DNA of 64,000 nucleotides from Heliocidaris erythrogramma (GCA_025617745.1 CM046857.1:23599237-23663236), one strand, 5' to 3'. Counted from the first letter of the stretch, positions 1 to 14,452 are shown. Program-made: numbers and translations. The notes: generated by a model from the sequence alone, not told the origin.

Positions 1-248
1 GCACAGACTAATGATTATGACTACAATTTTACCTCTCACATTTCTATTATTTTGATCATGGTTACTCGTTTTATTTGAGGAAATTTTCAAATAAGAACGT
101 TAATCTTCCATTGTCTGATTAATAATGTAACGTGAAGTTTTAACATGCTACAAAGTTGTGTATAAAGGGATGTCATATTGCTTTACCTCCTAGCTGTGTT
201 TTCCCAACATTAGCGTGTATAATAAATCCTTAATGTCCTACTATTCTG
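1..248 (-). repeat. Diverged, inverted single monomer of the 216-bp satellite
   Basis: Read on the minus strand, this stretch follows the satellite unit of the 3.47-14.45 kb array from end to end. It has the block ending GGGAAAACACAG, then TGACATCCCTTTATACACAAC, then GCATGTTAAAACTTCACG, and a degraded AACGAGTAA...AATAATAGAA segment. It is clearly more diverged than array members, and its GGCCAACCAAAATGAC box is degraded. It lies about 3.2 kb outside the array in opposite orientation and may continue beyond the window edge. Confidence 0.7.
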
Positions 249-256
249 ATCACTTT

Positions 257-535
257 TAATAATAATAAAATAATAATAATAATAATAATCCAATTAACGT
301 CCACTCCAAATTTTATTAACCGAAATGGAAATTCTTTTTGCCCTATTGTTCGTGGCCCCGGCAGCCACTGTGCAGCGCCAGATCGACGTTGCTCTATCCC
401 TTCAATTGTTGAACGCCAAACAAGGTAGCAGCAACTCCCATCTTTTAACGTCTTTTGGTATGACGCGGGCCGATTTTCGAACCCACGACCTCCCGATTGT
501 GAGGCGGACGCTCTATTGACTGAGCCAACACATCT
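257..535 (-). mobile_element. tRNA-derived SINE
   Basis: On the minus strand, from about 535 downwards, there is a tRNA-like head with an A-box-like GGCTCAGTCAATAGAG and a B-box GTGGGTTCGAA. A non-tRNA body of about 170 bases follows, ending in an (ATT)n tail at about 257-292. A second copy of the 3' half, on the plus strand, lies at 16119-16248 and shares the segments GGCGCTGCACAG and TTCGGTTAATAAAATTTGGA and the same ATT tail. Head, body and simple tail are the normal parts of a SINE mobilised by a LINE. The family name is not known to me. Confidence 0.75.
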
Positions 536-539
536 TTCA

Positions 540-1200
540 TAAGTGCAAACATTCAAATTAAAACTTTATTTTTTCCATTTGTTGATTTGCAAAGCCAAGA
601 GCATTTTTTTTTGTTGAAATGTTGTTGAGAAAACGGCATGATGATGACAAGTTTTTTATGTTTTCAGAACGTGGTTATATAACTGGGTTGTCTCTATGTG
701 CAATGTTATGTTTTTCTAACGTCCTTTGACAAAGAAGTCACCGTTTTTTTCAAATTCTCCCTTACTTCAAATTCAAATTCACATTCGTATTTATTTCATT
801 TCCAACAGAAAGAAAAGACAATGGCATTACAGATATTGTTACAGAAAATATGAAAAATATATATCAGGTCTGCAATGATGTTTCTTTAAGCAGCTAAAAA
901 TGTGACAGTTTAGAGGACAAGAAGGTGATTTGTGATGCAGTCTATTTCTTTTTTCACCGGAATGAATATGGGCGATTCAGGATATCTTGTACAAATAGCA
1001 GTTGCTATGGTGAGTGAGACCTCTATTAAAAGGCTTGGAGATATAAAACTAGATAAAATATTTGATAAAGTGTGAAATATATTTATTTTTTGATGATAGT
1101 TCCTTGATAAGTTAATATTCTTTGAACAGATGAGTTTGCTAAAAGGTCTAGTGTATTAGGATAAAATTTACAAGAATCTTTTTTACAGTGATCCAAATGT
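540..1200. other. Unassigned AT-rich sequence
   Basis: No convincing reading frame, repeat relationship or RNA signature was seen here. It is moderately AT-rich non-coding sequence between a SINE and a G-run. Confidence 0.5.
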
Positions 1201-1220
1201 ACAATAACGTATATAAGTGC

Positions 1221-1330
1221 TCGGGGGGGGGGGGGGGGGGCGTAACTACATTGTTTGCCCCAGGCACCATAATTCCTAGATACGCCACTGGCTTCGCTCC
1301 CTCGCCGTTTATCCCCCCCCCCCCCTAATC
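1221..1330. repeat. G-run/C-run pair with GATACGCCACTGG end motif
   Basis: A run of about 18 G, then a segment ending TAGATACGCCACTGG, then a long C-run. The GATACGCCACTG motif is the same terminus seen next to G-runs at 34975-35011 and, in altered form, at 21745-21786 and 44826. This is probably a degraded end of that dispersed TIR family. Confidence 0.45.
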
Positions 1331-1349
1331 ACGAACACGGATCGACACC

Positions 1350-1752
1350 CCTGACTCTAGGATAACTACCCCCGGACAACTACCCCCCAGACAACTACCT
1401 CCTAGGGCAACCACCCTCTAGGTCAACTACCCCCGGACAACTACCCCCAGACAACTACCCCCCCCCCCCCCAGGCACAATCCTGTTCATTGTGTTGTTAA
1501 GTCCAATTTGGTGTACCTTTTCTAGAGGGTGGTTGTCCTGGGGTAGTTGTCTGGGAGGGGGATCATTGTCCGGGGGGGGGGGGGTTGTCCTAGAGGGTAG
1601 TTGTCTGGGGATAGTTGTCCGGGGGTAGTTGTCCTAGAGGGCGGTTGTCCTAGGGGAAGTTGTCTGTGGGTACTTGTCCGGGGGTACTTTTCCTAGAGGG
1701 TGGTTGTCCTAGGGGGTAGTTGTCTGGGGGGTACTTGTCCGGGGTTGTGCTG
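1350..1752. repeat. Minisatellite forming a large inverted repeat
   Basis: From 1350 to about 1480 the plus strand carries tandem variants of GGACAACTACCCCC (units of about 14-20 bases). From about 1525 to 1752 the same motif runs in reverse complement (GGGGTAGTTGTCC, with GAGGGTGGTTGTCCT variants). The arms are separated by about 45 bases, so the region can form a long imperfect hairpin. Neither arm shows any coding potential. Confidence 0.85.
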
Positions 1753-3018
1753 GTTCAGATGAAAGTAGAAATGCACATTATGATCGCGCCATTTCAATAT
1801 TTTGGAAAAACGGTTTCGGCAAGTGAATCTTAGTTTTAGTCAAGTTTATGACTTTGATGATCCTATCATGGAGCTCACATTGCTGTAAGACTTTGTTAGT
1901 TGTTTAGCCTCTTTGTAGAGTATGTAGTCTATATGTGTTTGCATTATTTCTATTTTTGTGCGGTGATTTTCATTGTTTTGCCTAGTTTTTCATGCCACTA
2001 AAATAACTTTAATTGTCCACTTCTCATACTATTGTTGATCTGTAGGTCTTAATTTTCTGCCTCAATTAAAACTGAGTAATTTTAGACTGGATTTCCCCTT
2101 TAAGCTAGCAGGAGAGGGGCTTGTAAAAATCGATCAAGAGCTTCGTAATCATTAAAAAAAATCTCCCTTTCATATAGAAATTTAGTAATCCGGCGAGTTT
2201 TTTGGTGTTACAAGAACAAATAGTTTCCTTGGGAATCTGAGTAAGTTAGGATAGGATTGTAAGCTAATGTTATAGATACTACCAAAATGTAATGCAAGTT
2301 TGCCTCCCTATATCGCCAGTTGTATAGTGTAGGCCTTAGCTCAACAGATTGGTTCAATAGGGAAAACGTGGCAATTTGACAGCAATATAGTTATCATGAA
2401 TGCACTGCATTGGTAATCGTGCACTGTACCATATAGATTTACATGTATTCGTGTGACGTGTCTATTACATGAAGGTGATGTGAAAAAGTAGAATGCTGAG
2501 TAGCAATACATTTTGTAAATGGCTAGAAGGCTCGCGTGAAAATACATTTATTAACTTCCATAAAGTATGGATAGCAAATCTGATTCCATGATTTCTAAAA
2601 GATAATGCATAATTATGAATATGAATAATCCTGATTTTTAGAAAGGATATCAGGATATGATAATCGTAAACGTGGATGATAATACAGTTTTAATCCGATA
2701 TCCTATACAAGTGACAATTATGTATCACATTTGTCATCCCTGGCTGATTTTTCCCGATTGAGGTGTCATATGAAAGGACAGAAAATGAACTTTCTAGAAA
2801 TGTGATTATTTCTTTGAAATTCAGATCGTTGGCCAAACGACTTTTTGGTAGCCCTGCTTCATATTGTCTTTATTCACTCATGCGTGAAGTATGTATCATA
2901 TGAGTGACATCAAATGAAAGAAGAGGATGCAATCTTTACAAATATGTGTCATAATTGTGATTAAGATATGATTAAACATCGATAAATCTCGGTTTCGTTT
3001 TTTCTGTGACGCACTGCA
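1753..3018. other. Unassigned AT-rich sequence
   Basis: About 1.25 kb without a supported gene or recognisable repeat. The short minus-strand reading frame at 2341-2547 has no recognisable domain and is treated as chance. Confidence 0.5.
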
Positions 3019-3019
3019 T

Positions 3020-3068
<49 letters not shown>

Positions 3069-3097
3069 TATAATTATATATATAGATATATATATAT
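3019..3097. repeat. (AT)n microsatellite
   Basis: Nearly pure alternating AT with a few interruptions (ATACATAT, TAATTATA). The reading frame across it is only a translated microsatellite. Confidence 0.95.
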
Positions 3098-3290
3098 TCT
3101 TTTTTTATATATCTTTTTTTGTTGTGTACCAATCATTTTTGATGACTTGTAAATATTTTGATTTTTTGCCCTTGTTTTAATAAAACATATATACAACCAA
3201 ATGTATATTTCAGGAAATCTATATGTACTAATTACAATGATATTTAGGGTTGAATAAGGGTTTCATTTTATTTACTCCCTCCCCTTTAAC

Positions 3291-3345
3291 CCCCCCCCCA
3301 AAAAAAAAAAAAAAAAAAAAAAAAACTAAATAAATAAAAAAATAA
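3291..3345. repeat. Poly-C / poly-A low-complexity block
   Basis: A C-run is followed by an A-run of more than 20 bases and AAATAAATAAA repeats, about 130 bp before the satellite array. It resembles the A-rich tail of a retroposed sequence, but no body was identified. Confidence 0.7.
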
Positions 3346-3471
3346 ATAAAATGATAGAGACTTAGAGCTTCGAAAGGGGGTCCCCACTATACCCGCCCCT
3401 AAATTTTCTGTGTCATTACAAAGGCCAACACAAGCTTCATTTAAGACAAGTGATTTTTATCTCAATCAAAG

Positions 3472-6400
3472 AAAACAGGAGCCATGCAACCAAAATGACG
3501 TCCCAATATACCCAACTGCAAAGCATGTTAACACTTCGCGTTACATTGTAAAACAGTCAATGTGAGATTGAGGTTGTAATTTGAATATTTCCACTTATGA
3601 AACGAGTAAAAATGATGAAAATAATAGAACATGAGAGTATTTATTATACGCGATATCAAGTGGGAAAACACAGGAGGCCAACCAAAATGACGCAGGAGCC
3701 ATGCAACCAAAATGACGTCCCAATATATCCAGCTGCAAAGCATGTTAACACTTTGCGTTACATTGTAAAACAGTCAATGTGAGATTGAGGTTGTAATTTG
3801 AATATTTCCACTTATTAAACGAGTAAAAATGATGAAAATAATAAAACATGAGAGTATTTATTTTACACGAGATATCAAGTGGGAAAACACAGGAGGCCAA
3901 CCAAAATGACGCAGGAGGCCAACCAAAATGACATCCCTTTATACCCAACTGCAAAGCATGTTAAAACTTCACGATACAATGTGAAATAGTCAATGGGAGA
4001 TTGAGGTTGTAATTTGAATATATCCACTTATGAAACGAGTAAAAATGATGAAAAATAATAGAACATGAGATAATTTATTATACGCGATATCAAGTGGGAA
4101 AACACAGGAGGCCAACCAAAATGACGCAGGAGGCCAACTAAAATGACGCAGGAGGCCAACCAAAATGACATCCCTTTATACACAACTGTAAAGCATGTTA
4201 AAACTTCACGATACAATGTGAAATAGTCAATGGGAGATTGAGGTTGTAATTTGAATATTTCCACTTATGAAACGAGTAAAAATGATGAAAATAATAGAAC
4301 ATGAGAGTATTTATTATACACGAGATATCAAGTGGGAAAACACAGGAGGCCAACCAAAATGACGCAGGAGGCCAACCAAAATGACATCCCTTTATACACA
4401 ACTGCAAAGCATGTTAAAACTTCACGATACAATGTGAAATAGTCAATGGGAGATTGAGGTTGTAATTTGAATATATCCACTTATGAAACGAGTAAAAATG
4501 ATGAAAATAATAGAACATGAGAGTATTTATTTTACACGAGATATCAAGTGGGAAAACACAGGAGGCCAACCAAAATGACGCAGGAGGCCAACCAAAATGA
4601 CATCCCTTTATACCCAACTGCAAAGCATGTTAAAACTTCACGATACAATGTGAAATAGTCAATGGGAGACTGAGGTTGTAATTTGAATATATCCACTTAT
4701 GAAACGAGTAAAAATGATGAAAATAATAGAACATGAGAGTATTTATTATACGCGATATCAAGTGGGAAAACACAGGAAGCCAACCAAAATGACGCAGGAG
4801 GCCAACCAAAATGACATCCCTTTATACATAACTGCAAAGCATGTTAAAACTTCACGATACTATGTGAAATAGTCAATAGGAGATTGAGGTTGTAATTTGA
4901 ATATTTCCACTTATGAAACGAGTAAAAATGATGAAAATAATAGAACATGAGAGTATTTATTATACGCGATATCAAGTGGGAAAACACAGGAGGCCAACCA
5001 AAATGACGCAGGAGGCCAACCAAAATGACATCCATTTATACACAACTGCAAAGCATGTTAAAACTTCACGATACTATGTGAAATAGTCAATAGGAGATTG
5101 AGGTTGTAATTTGAATATTTCCACTGATGAAACGAGTAAAAATGATGAAAATAATAGAACATGATAGTATTTATTATACACGAGATATCAAGTGGGAAAA
5201 CACAGGAGGCCAACCAAAATGACGCAGGAGGCCAACCAAAATGACATCCCTTTATACCCAACTGCAAAGCATGTTAAAACTTCACGATACAATGTGAAAT
5301 AGTCAAGAGGAGATTGAGCTTGTAATTTGAATATTTCCACTTATGAAACGAGTAAAAATGATGAAAATAATAGAACACGATAGTATTTATTATACACGAG
5401 ATATCAAGTGGGAAAACACAGGAGGCCAACCAAAATGACGCAGGAGCCATGCAACCAAAATGACGTACCAATATACCCAACTGCAAAGCATTTTAACACT
5501 TTGCGTTACATTGTAAAACAGTCAATGTGAGATTGAGGTTGTAATTTGAATATTTCCACTTATTAAACGAGTAAAAATGATGAAAATAATAGAACATGAG
5601 AGTATTTATTACACGAGATATCAAGTGGGAAAACACAGGAGGCCAACCAAAATGACGCAGGAGGCCAACCAAAATGACATCCCTTTATACCCAACTGCAA
5701 AGCATGTTAACACTTCACGATACAATGTGAAATAGTCAATGGGAGACTGAGGTTGTAATTTGAATATATCCACTTATGAAACGAGTAAAAATGATGAAAA
5801 TAATAGAACATGAGAGTATTTATTATACGCGATATCAAGTGGGAAAACACAGGAGGCCAACCAAAATGACGCAGGAGGCCAACCAAAATGACATCCCTTT
5901 ATACACAACTGCAAAGCATGTTAACACTTCACGATACAATGTGAAATAGTCAATGGGAGATTGAGGTTGTAATTTGAATATTTCCACTAATGAAACGAGT
6001 AAAAATGATGAAAATAATAGAACATGAGAGTATTTATTATACGCGATATCAAGTGGGAAAACACAGGAGGCCAACCAAAATGACGCAGGAGGCCAACCAA
6101 AATGACATCCCTTTATACACAACTGCAAAGCATGTTAAAACTTCACGATACTATGTGAAATAGTCAATAGGAGATTGAGGTTATAATTTGAATATTTCCA
6201 CTGATGAAACGAGTAAAAATGATGAAAATAATACAACATGATAGTATTTATTATACACGAGATATCAAGTGGGAAAACACAGGAGGCCAACCAAAATGAC
6301 GCAGGAGGCCAACCAAAATGACATCCCTTTATACACAACTGCAAAGCATGTTAAAACTTCACGATACAATGTGAAATAGTCAAGAGGAGATTGAGCTTGT

Positions 6401-9400
6401 AATTTGAATATTTCCACTTATGAAACGAGTAAAAATGATGAAAATAATAGAACATGATAGTATTTATTATACACGAGATATCAAGTGGGAAAACACAGGA
6501 GGCCAACCAAAATGACGCAGGAGCCATGCATCCAAATGACGTACCAATATACCCAACTGCAAAGCATTTTAACACTTTGCGTTACATTGTAAAACAGTCA
6601 ATGTGAGATTGAGGTTGTAATTTGAATATTTCCACTTATTAAACGAGTAAAAATGATGAAAATAATAGAACATGAGAGTATTTATTTTACACGAGATATC
6701 AAGTGGGAAAACACAGGAGGCCAACCAAAATGACGCAGGAGGCCAACCAAAATGACATCCCTTTATACCCAACTGCAAAGCATGTTAAAACTTCACGATA
6801 CTATGTGAAATAGTCAATAGGAGATTGAGGTTGTAATTTGAATATTTCCACTGATGAAACGAGTAAAAATGATGAAAATAATATAACATGATAGTATTTA
6901 TTATACACGAGATATCAAGTGGGAAAACACAGGAGGCCAACCAAAATGACGCAGGAGGCCAACCAAAATGACATCCCTTTATACCCAACTGCAAAGCATG
7001 TTAAAACTTCACGATACAATGTGAAATAGTCAAGAGGAGATTGAGCTTGTAATTTGAATATTTCCACTTATGAAACGAGTAAAAATGATGAAAATAATAG
7101 AACATGAGAGTATTTATTATACACGAGATATTAAGTGGGAAAACACAGGAGGCCAACCAAAATGACGCAGGAGCCATGCAACCAAAATGACGTCCCAATA
7201 TATCCAGCTGCAAAGCATGTTAACACTTTGCGTTACATTGTAAAACAGTCAATGTGAGATTGAGGTTGTAATTTGAATATTTCCACTTATTAAACGAGTA
7301 AAAATGATGAAAATAATAGAACATGAGAGTATTTATTTTACACGAGATATCAAGTGGGAAAACACAGGAGGCCAACCAAAATGACGCAGGAGGCCAACCA
7401 AAATGACATCCCTTTATACCCAACTGCAAAGCATGTTAAAACTTCACGATACAATGTGAAATAGTCAATGGGAGACTGAGGTTGTAATTTGAATATATCC
7501 ACTTATGAAACGAGTAAAAATGATGAAAATAATAGAACATGAGAGTATTTATTATACGCGATATCAAGTGGGAAAACACAGGAGGCCAACCAAAATGACG
7601 CAGGAGGCCAACCAAAATGACATCCCTTTATACACAACTGCAAAGCATGTTAACACTTCACGATACTATGTGAAATAGTCAATAGGAGATTGAGGTTGTA
7701 ATTTGAATATTTCCACTTATGAAACGAGTAAAAATGATGAAAATAATAGAACATGAGAGTATTTATTATACGCGATATCAAGTGGGAAAACACAGGAGGC
7801 CAACCAAAATGACGCAGGAGGCCAACCAAAATGACATCCCTTTATACACAACTGCAAAGCATGTTAAAACTTCACGATACTATGTGAAATAGTCAATAGG
7901 AGATTGAGGTTGTAATTTGAATATTTCCACTTATGAAACGAGTAAAAATGATGAAAATAATAGAACATGATAGTATTTATTATACACGAGATATCAAGTG
8001 GGAAAACACAGGAGGCCAACCAAAATGACGCAGGAGGCCAACCAAAATGACATCCCTTTATACACAACTGCAAAGCATGTTAAAACTTCACGATACAATG
8101 TGAAATAGTCAAGAGGAGATTGAGCTTGTAATTTGAATATTTCCACTTATGAAACGAGTAAAAATGATGAAAATAATAGAACATGATAGTATTTATTATA
8201 CACGAGATATCAAGTGGGAAAACACAGGAGGCCAACCAAAATGACGCAGGAGCCATGCAACCAAAATGACGTACCAATATACCCAACTGCAAAGCATGTT
8301 AACACTTTGCGTTACATTGTAAAACAGTCAATGTGAGATTGAGGTTGTAATTTGAATATTTCCACTTATTAAACGAGTAAAAATGATGAAAATAATAGAA
8401 CATGAGAGTATTTATTATACGCGATATCAAGTGGGAAAACACAGGAGGCCAACCAAAATGACGCAGGAGCCATGCAACCAAAATGACATCCCATTATACC
8501 CAACTGCAAAGCATGTTAACACTTTGCGTTACATTGTAAAACAGTCAATGGGAGATTGAGGTTGTAATTTGAATATATCCACTTATGAAACGAGTAAAAA
8601 TGATGAAAATAATAGAACATGAGATAATTTATTATACGCGATATCAAGTGGGAAAACACAGGAGGCCAACAAAAATGACGCAGGAGGCCAACTAAAATGA
8701 CGCAGGAGGCCAACCAAAATGACATCCCTTTATACACAACTGTAAAGCATGTTAAAACTTCACGATACAATGTGAAATAGTCAATGGGAGATTGAGGTTG
8801 TAATTTGAATATTTCCACTTATGAAACGAGTAAAAATGATGAAAATAATAGAACATGAGAGTATTTATTATACACGAGATATCAAGTGGGAAAACACAGG
8901 AGGCCAACCAAAATGACATCCCTTTATACACAACTGCAAAGCATGTTAACACTTCACGATACAATGAGAAATAGTCAATGGGAGATTGAGGTTGTAATAT
9001 GAATATATCCACTTATGAAACGAGTGAAAATGATGAAAATAATAGGACATGAGAGTATTTATTATACACGAGATATCAAGTGGGAAAACACAGGAGGCCA
9101 ACCAAATGACATCCCTTTTTACACAACTGCAAAGCATGTTAACACTTCACGATACAATGTGAAATAGTCAATGGGAGATTGAGCTTGGAATTTGAATATA
9201 TCCTCTTATGAAACGAGTAAAAATGATGAAAATAATAGAACATGATAGTATTTATTATACACGAGATGTCAAGTGAGAAAACAGAGGAGGCCAACCAAAA
9301 TGACATCCCTTTATACCCAACTCCAAAGCATGTTAACACTTTGCGTTACATTGTAAAACAGTCAATGTGAGACTGAGGTTGTAATTTGAATATTTCCACT

Positions 9401-12400
9401 TATTAAACGAGTAAAAATGATGAAAATAATAGAACATGAGAGTATTTATTATATGCGATATCAAGTGGGAAAACACAGGAGGCCAACCAAAATGACGCAG
9501 GAGCCATGCAACCAAAATGACATCCCTTTATACCCAACTGCAAAGCATGTTAACACTTTGCGTTACATTGTAAAAGAGTCAATGGGAGATTGAGGTTGTA
9601 ATTTGAATATATCCACTTATGAAACGAGTAAAAATGATGAAAATAATAGAACATGAGATAATTTATTATACGCGATATCAAGTGGGAAAACACAGGAGGC
9701 CAACAAAAATGACGCAGGAGGCCAACTAAAATGACGCAGGAGGCCAACCAAAATGACATCCCTTTATACACAACTGTAAAGCATGTTAAAACTTCACGAT
9801 ACAATGTGAAATAGTCAATAGGAGATTGAGGTTGTAATTTGAATATATCCACTCATGGAACGATTAAAAATGATGAAAATAATAGAAGATGAGAGTATTT
9901 ATTATACACGAGATATCAAGTGGGAAAAGACAGGAGGCCAACCAAAATGACATCCCTTTATACACAGCTGCAAAGCATGTTAAAACTTCACGATACAATG
10001 AGAAATAGTCAATGGGAGATTGAGGTTGTAATATGAATATATCCACTTATGAAACGAGTGAAAATGATGAAAATAATAGGACATGAGAGTATTTATTATA
10101 CACGAGATATCAAGTGGGAAAACACAGGAGGCCAACCAAATGACATCCCTTTTTACACAACTGCAAAGCATGTTAACACTTCACGATACAATGTGAAATA
10201 GTCAATGGGAGATTGAGCTTGGAATTTTAATATATCCACTTATGAAACGAGTAAAAATGATGAAAATAATAGAACATGATAGTATTTATTATACACGAGA
10301 TGTCAAGTGAGAAAACACAGGAGGCCAACCAAAATGACATCCCTTTATACCCAACTCCAAAGCATGTTAACACTTTGCGTTACATTGTAAAACAGTCAAT
10401 GTGAGATTGAGGTTGTAATTTGAATATTTCCACTTATTAAACTAGTAAAATGATGAAAATAATAGAACATGAGAGTATTTATTTTACACGAGATATCAAG
10501 TGGGAAAACACAGGAGGCCAACCAAAATGACGCAGGAGGCCAACCAAAATGACATCCCATTATACCCAACTGCAAAGCATGTTAAAACTTCACGATACTA
10601 TGTGAAATAGTCAATAGGAGACTGAGGTTGTAATTTGAATATATCCACTTATGAAACGAGTAAAAATGATGAAAATAATAGAACATGAGAGTATTTATTA
10701 TACGCGATATCAAGTGGGAAAACACAGGAGGCCAACCAAAATGACGCAGGAGGCCAACCAAAATGACATCCCTTTATACATAACTGCAAAGCATGTTAAA
10801 ACTTCACGATACTATGTGAAATAGTCAATAGGAGATTGAGGTTGTAATTTGAATATTTCCACTTATGAAACGAGTAAAAATGATGAAAATAATAGAACAT
10901 GAGAGTATTTATTATACGCGATATCAAGTGGGAAAACACAGGAGGCCAACCAAAATGACATCCATTTATACACAACTGCAAAGCATGTTAAAACTTCACG
11001 ATACTATGTGAAATAGTCAATAGGAGATTGAGGTTGTAATTTGAATATTTCCACTTATGAAACGAGTAAAAATGATGAAAATAATACAACATGATAGTAT
11101 TTATTATACACGAGATATCAAGTCGGAAAACACAGGAGGCCAACCAAAATGACGCAGGAGGCCAACCAAAATGACATCCCTTTATACACAACTGCAAAGC
11201 ATGTTAAAACTTCACGATACAATGTGAAATAGTCAAGAGGAGATTGAGCTTGTAATTTGAATATTTCCACTCATGAAACGAGTAAAAATGATGAAAATAA
11301 TAGAACATGATAGTATTTATTATACACGAGATATCAAGTGGGAAAACACAGGAGGCCAACCAAAATGACATCCGTTTATACACAACTGCAAAGCATGTTA
11401 ACACTTCACGATACAATGTGAAATAGTCAATGGGAGATTGAGGTTGTAATTTGAATATATCCACTTATGAAACGAGTAAAAATGATGAAAATAATAGAAC
11501 ATGATAGTATTTATTATACACGAGATATCAAGTGGGAAAACACAGGAGGCCAACCAAAATGACGCAGGAGGCCAACCAAAATGACATCCCTTGATACACA
11601 ACTGCAAAGCATGTTAACACTTCACGATACAATGTGAAATAGTCAATGGGAGATTGAGGTTGTAATTTTAATATATCCACTTATGAAACGAGTAAAAATG
11701 ATGAAAATAATAGAACATGATAGTATTTATTATACACGAGATATCAAGTGGGAAAACACAGGAGGCCAACCAAAATGACATCCCTTTATACCCAACTGCA
11801 AAGCATGTTAACACTTCGCGTTACATTGTAAAACAGTCAATGTGAGATTGAGGTTGTAATTTGAATATATCCACTTATGAAACGAGTAAAAATGATGAAA
11901 ATAATAGAACATGAGAGTATTTATTTTACACGAGATATCAAGTGGGAAAACACAGGAGGCCAACCAAAATGACGCAGGAGGCCAACCAAAATGACATCCC
12001 TTTATACCCAACTGCAAAGCATGTTAAAACTTCACGATACAATGTGAAATAGTCAATGGGAGATTGAGGTTGTAATTTGAATATATCCACTTATGAAACG
12101 AGTAAAAATGATGAAAATAATAGAACATGATAGTATTTATTATACACGAGATATCAAGTGGGAAAACACAGGAGGCCAACCAAAATGACGCAGGAGGCCA
12201 ACCAAAATGACATCCCTTTATACACAACTGCAAAGCATGTTAAAACTTCACGATACAATGTGAAATAGTCAATGGGAGATTGAGGTTGTAATATGAATAT
12301 ATCCACATATGAAACGAGTGAAAATGATGAAAATAATAGAACATGAGAGTATTTATTATACACGAGATATCAAGTGCGAAAACACAGGAGGCCAACCAAA

Positions 12401-14452
12401 ATGACGCAGGAGGCCAACCAAAATGACATACCTTTATACCCAACTGCAAAGCATGTTAAAACTTCACGATACAATGTGAAATAGTCAATGTGAGATTGCG
12501 GTTGTAATTTGAATATATCCACTTATTAAACGAGTAAAAATGATGAAAATAATAGAACATGAGAGTATTTATTATATGCGATATCAAGTGGGAAAACACA
12601 GGAGGCCAACCAAAATGACGCAGGAGCCATGCAACCAAAATGACATCCCTTTATACCCAACTGCAAAGCATGTTAACACTTTGCGTTACATTGTAAAAGA
12701 GTCAATGGGAGATTGAGGTTGTAATTTGAATATATCCACTTATGAAACGAGTAAAAATGATGAAAATAATAGAACATGAGATAATTTATTATACGCGATA
12801 TCAAGTGGGAAAACACAGGAGGCCAACAAAAATGACGCAGGAGGCCAACTAAAATGACGCAGGAGGCCAACCAAAATGACATCCCTTTATACACAACTGT
12901 AAAGCATGTTAAAACTTCACGATACAATGTGAAATAGTCAATAGGAGATTGAGGTTGTAATTTGAATATATCCACTTATGAAACGAGTAAAAATGATGAA
13001 AATAATAGAACATGAGAGTATTTATTATACACGAGATATCAAGTGGGAAAACACAGGAGGCCAACCAAAATGACATCCCTTTATACACAGCTGCAAAGCA
13101 TGTTAAAACTTCACGATACAATGAGAAATAGTCAATGGGAGATTGAGGTTGTAATATGAATATATCCACTTATGAAACGAGTGAAAATGATGAAAATAAT
13201 AGGACATGAGAGTATTTATTATACACGAGATATCAAGTGGGAAAACACAGGAGGCCAACCAAATGACATCCCTTTTTACACAACTGCAAAGCATGTTAAC
13301 ACTTCACGATACAATGTGAAATAGTCAATGGGAGATTGAGCTTGGAATTTTAATATATCCACTTATGAAACGAGTAAAAATGATGAAAATAATAGAACAT
13401 GATAGTATTTATTATACACGAGATGTCAAGTGAGAAAACACAGGAGGCCAACCAAAATGACATCCCTTTATACCCAACTCCAAAGCATGTTAACACTTTG
13501 CGTTACATTGTAAAACAGTCAATGTGAGATTGAGGTTGTAATTTGAATATTTCCACTTATTAAACTAGTAAAATGATGAAAATAATAGAACATGAGAGTA
13601 TTTATTTTACACGAGATATCAAGTGGGAAAACACAGGAGGCCAACCAAAATGACACAGGAGGCCAACCAAAATGACATCCCTTTATACCCAACTGCAAAG
13701 CATGTTAAAACTTCACGATACAATGTGAAATAGTCAATGGGAGATTGAGGTTGTAATTTGAATATATCCACTTATGAAACGAGTAAAATGATGAAAATAA
13801 TAGAACATGATAGTATTTATTAATCACGAGATATCAAGTGGGAAAACACAGGAGGCCAACCAAAATGACGCAGGAGGCCAACCAAAATGACATCCCTTTA
13901 TACACAACTGCAAAGCATGTTAAAACTTCACGATACAATGTGAAATAGTCAATGGGAGATTGAGGTTGTAATATGAATATATCCACATATGAAACGAGTG
14001 AAAATGATGAAAATAATAGAACATGAGAGTATTTATTATACACGAGATATCAAGTGCGAAAACACAGGAGGCCAACCAAAATGACGCAGGAGGCCAACCA
14101 AAATGACATACCTTTATACCCAACTGCAAAGCATGTTAACACTTCACGATACAATGTGAAATAGTCAATGGGAGATTGAGGTTGTAATTTGAATATATCC
14201 ACTTATGAAACGAGTAAAAATGATGAAAATAATAGAACATGAGAGTATTTATTATACACGAGATATCAAGTGGGAAAACACAGGAGGCCAACCAAAATGA
14301 CGCAGGAGGCCAACCAAAATGACATCCCTTTATACACAACTGCAAAGCATGTTAAAACTTCACGATACAATGTGAAATAGTCAATGGGAGATTGAGGTTG
14401 TAATTTGAATGTATCCACTAATGAAACGAGTAAAAATGATGAAAATAATATA
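3472..14452. repeat. 216-bp satellite array (about 51 units) with 22-bp subrepeat
   Basis: Head-to-tail units share the anchors GGAGGCCAACCAAAATGAC, GCAAAGCATGTTAA, AGATTGAGGTTGTAATTTGA, AAACGAGTAAAAATGATGAA and AGAACATGAGAGTATTTATT. The usual period is 216 bp. Units of about 194 and 238 bp differ by losing or gaining one copy of a 22-bp subrepeat (CAGGAGGCCAACCAAAATGACG register). Some units carry a variant box with GAGCCATGCAACCAAAATGACG. The minus strand holds a ~69-codon open frame in most units. Because 216 is a multiple of 3 and the units are homogenised, I read this as a by-product and not a gene. Private variants recur at fixed distances of 1034, 1680 and 3123 bp, which marks segmental copying inside the array. 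Confidence 0.97.

Noticed and set aside
3472-14452. CRISPR-like regular repeat array
   Set aside because: Units are contiguous and alike over their whole length, with no variable spacers and no cas genes; the sequence is clearly eukaryotic.
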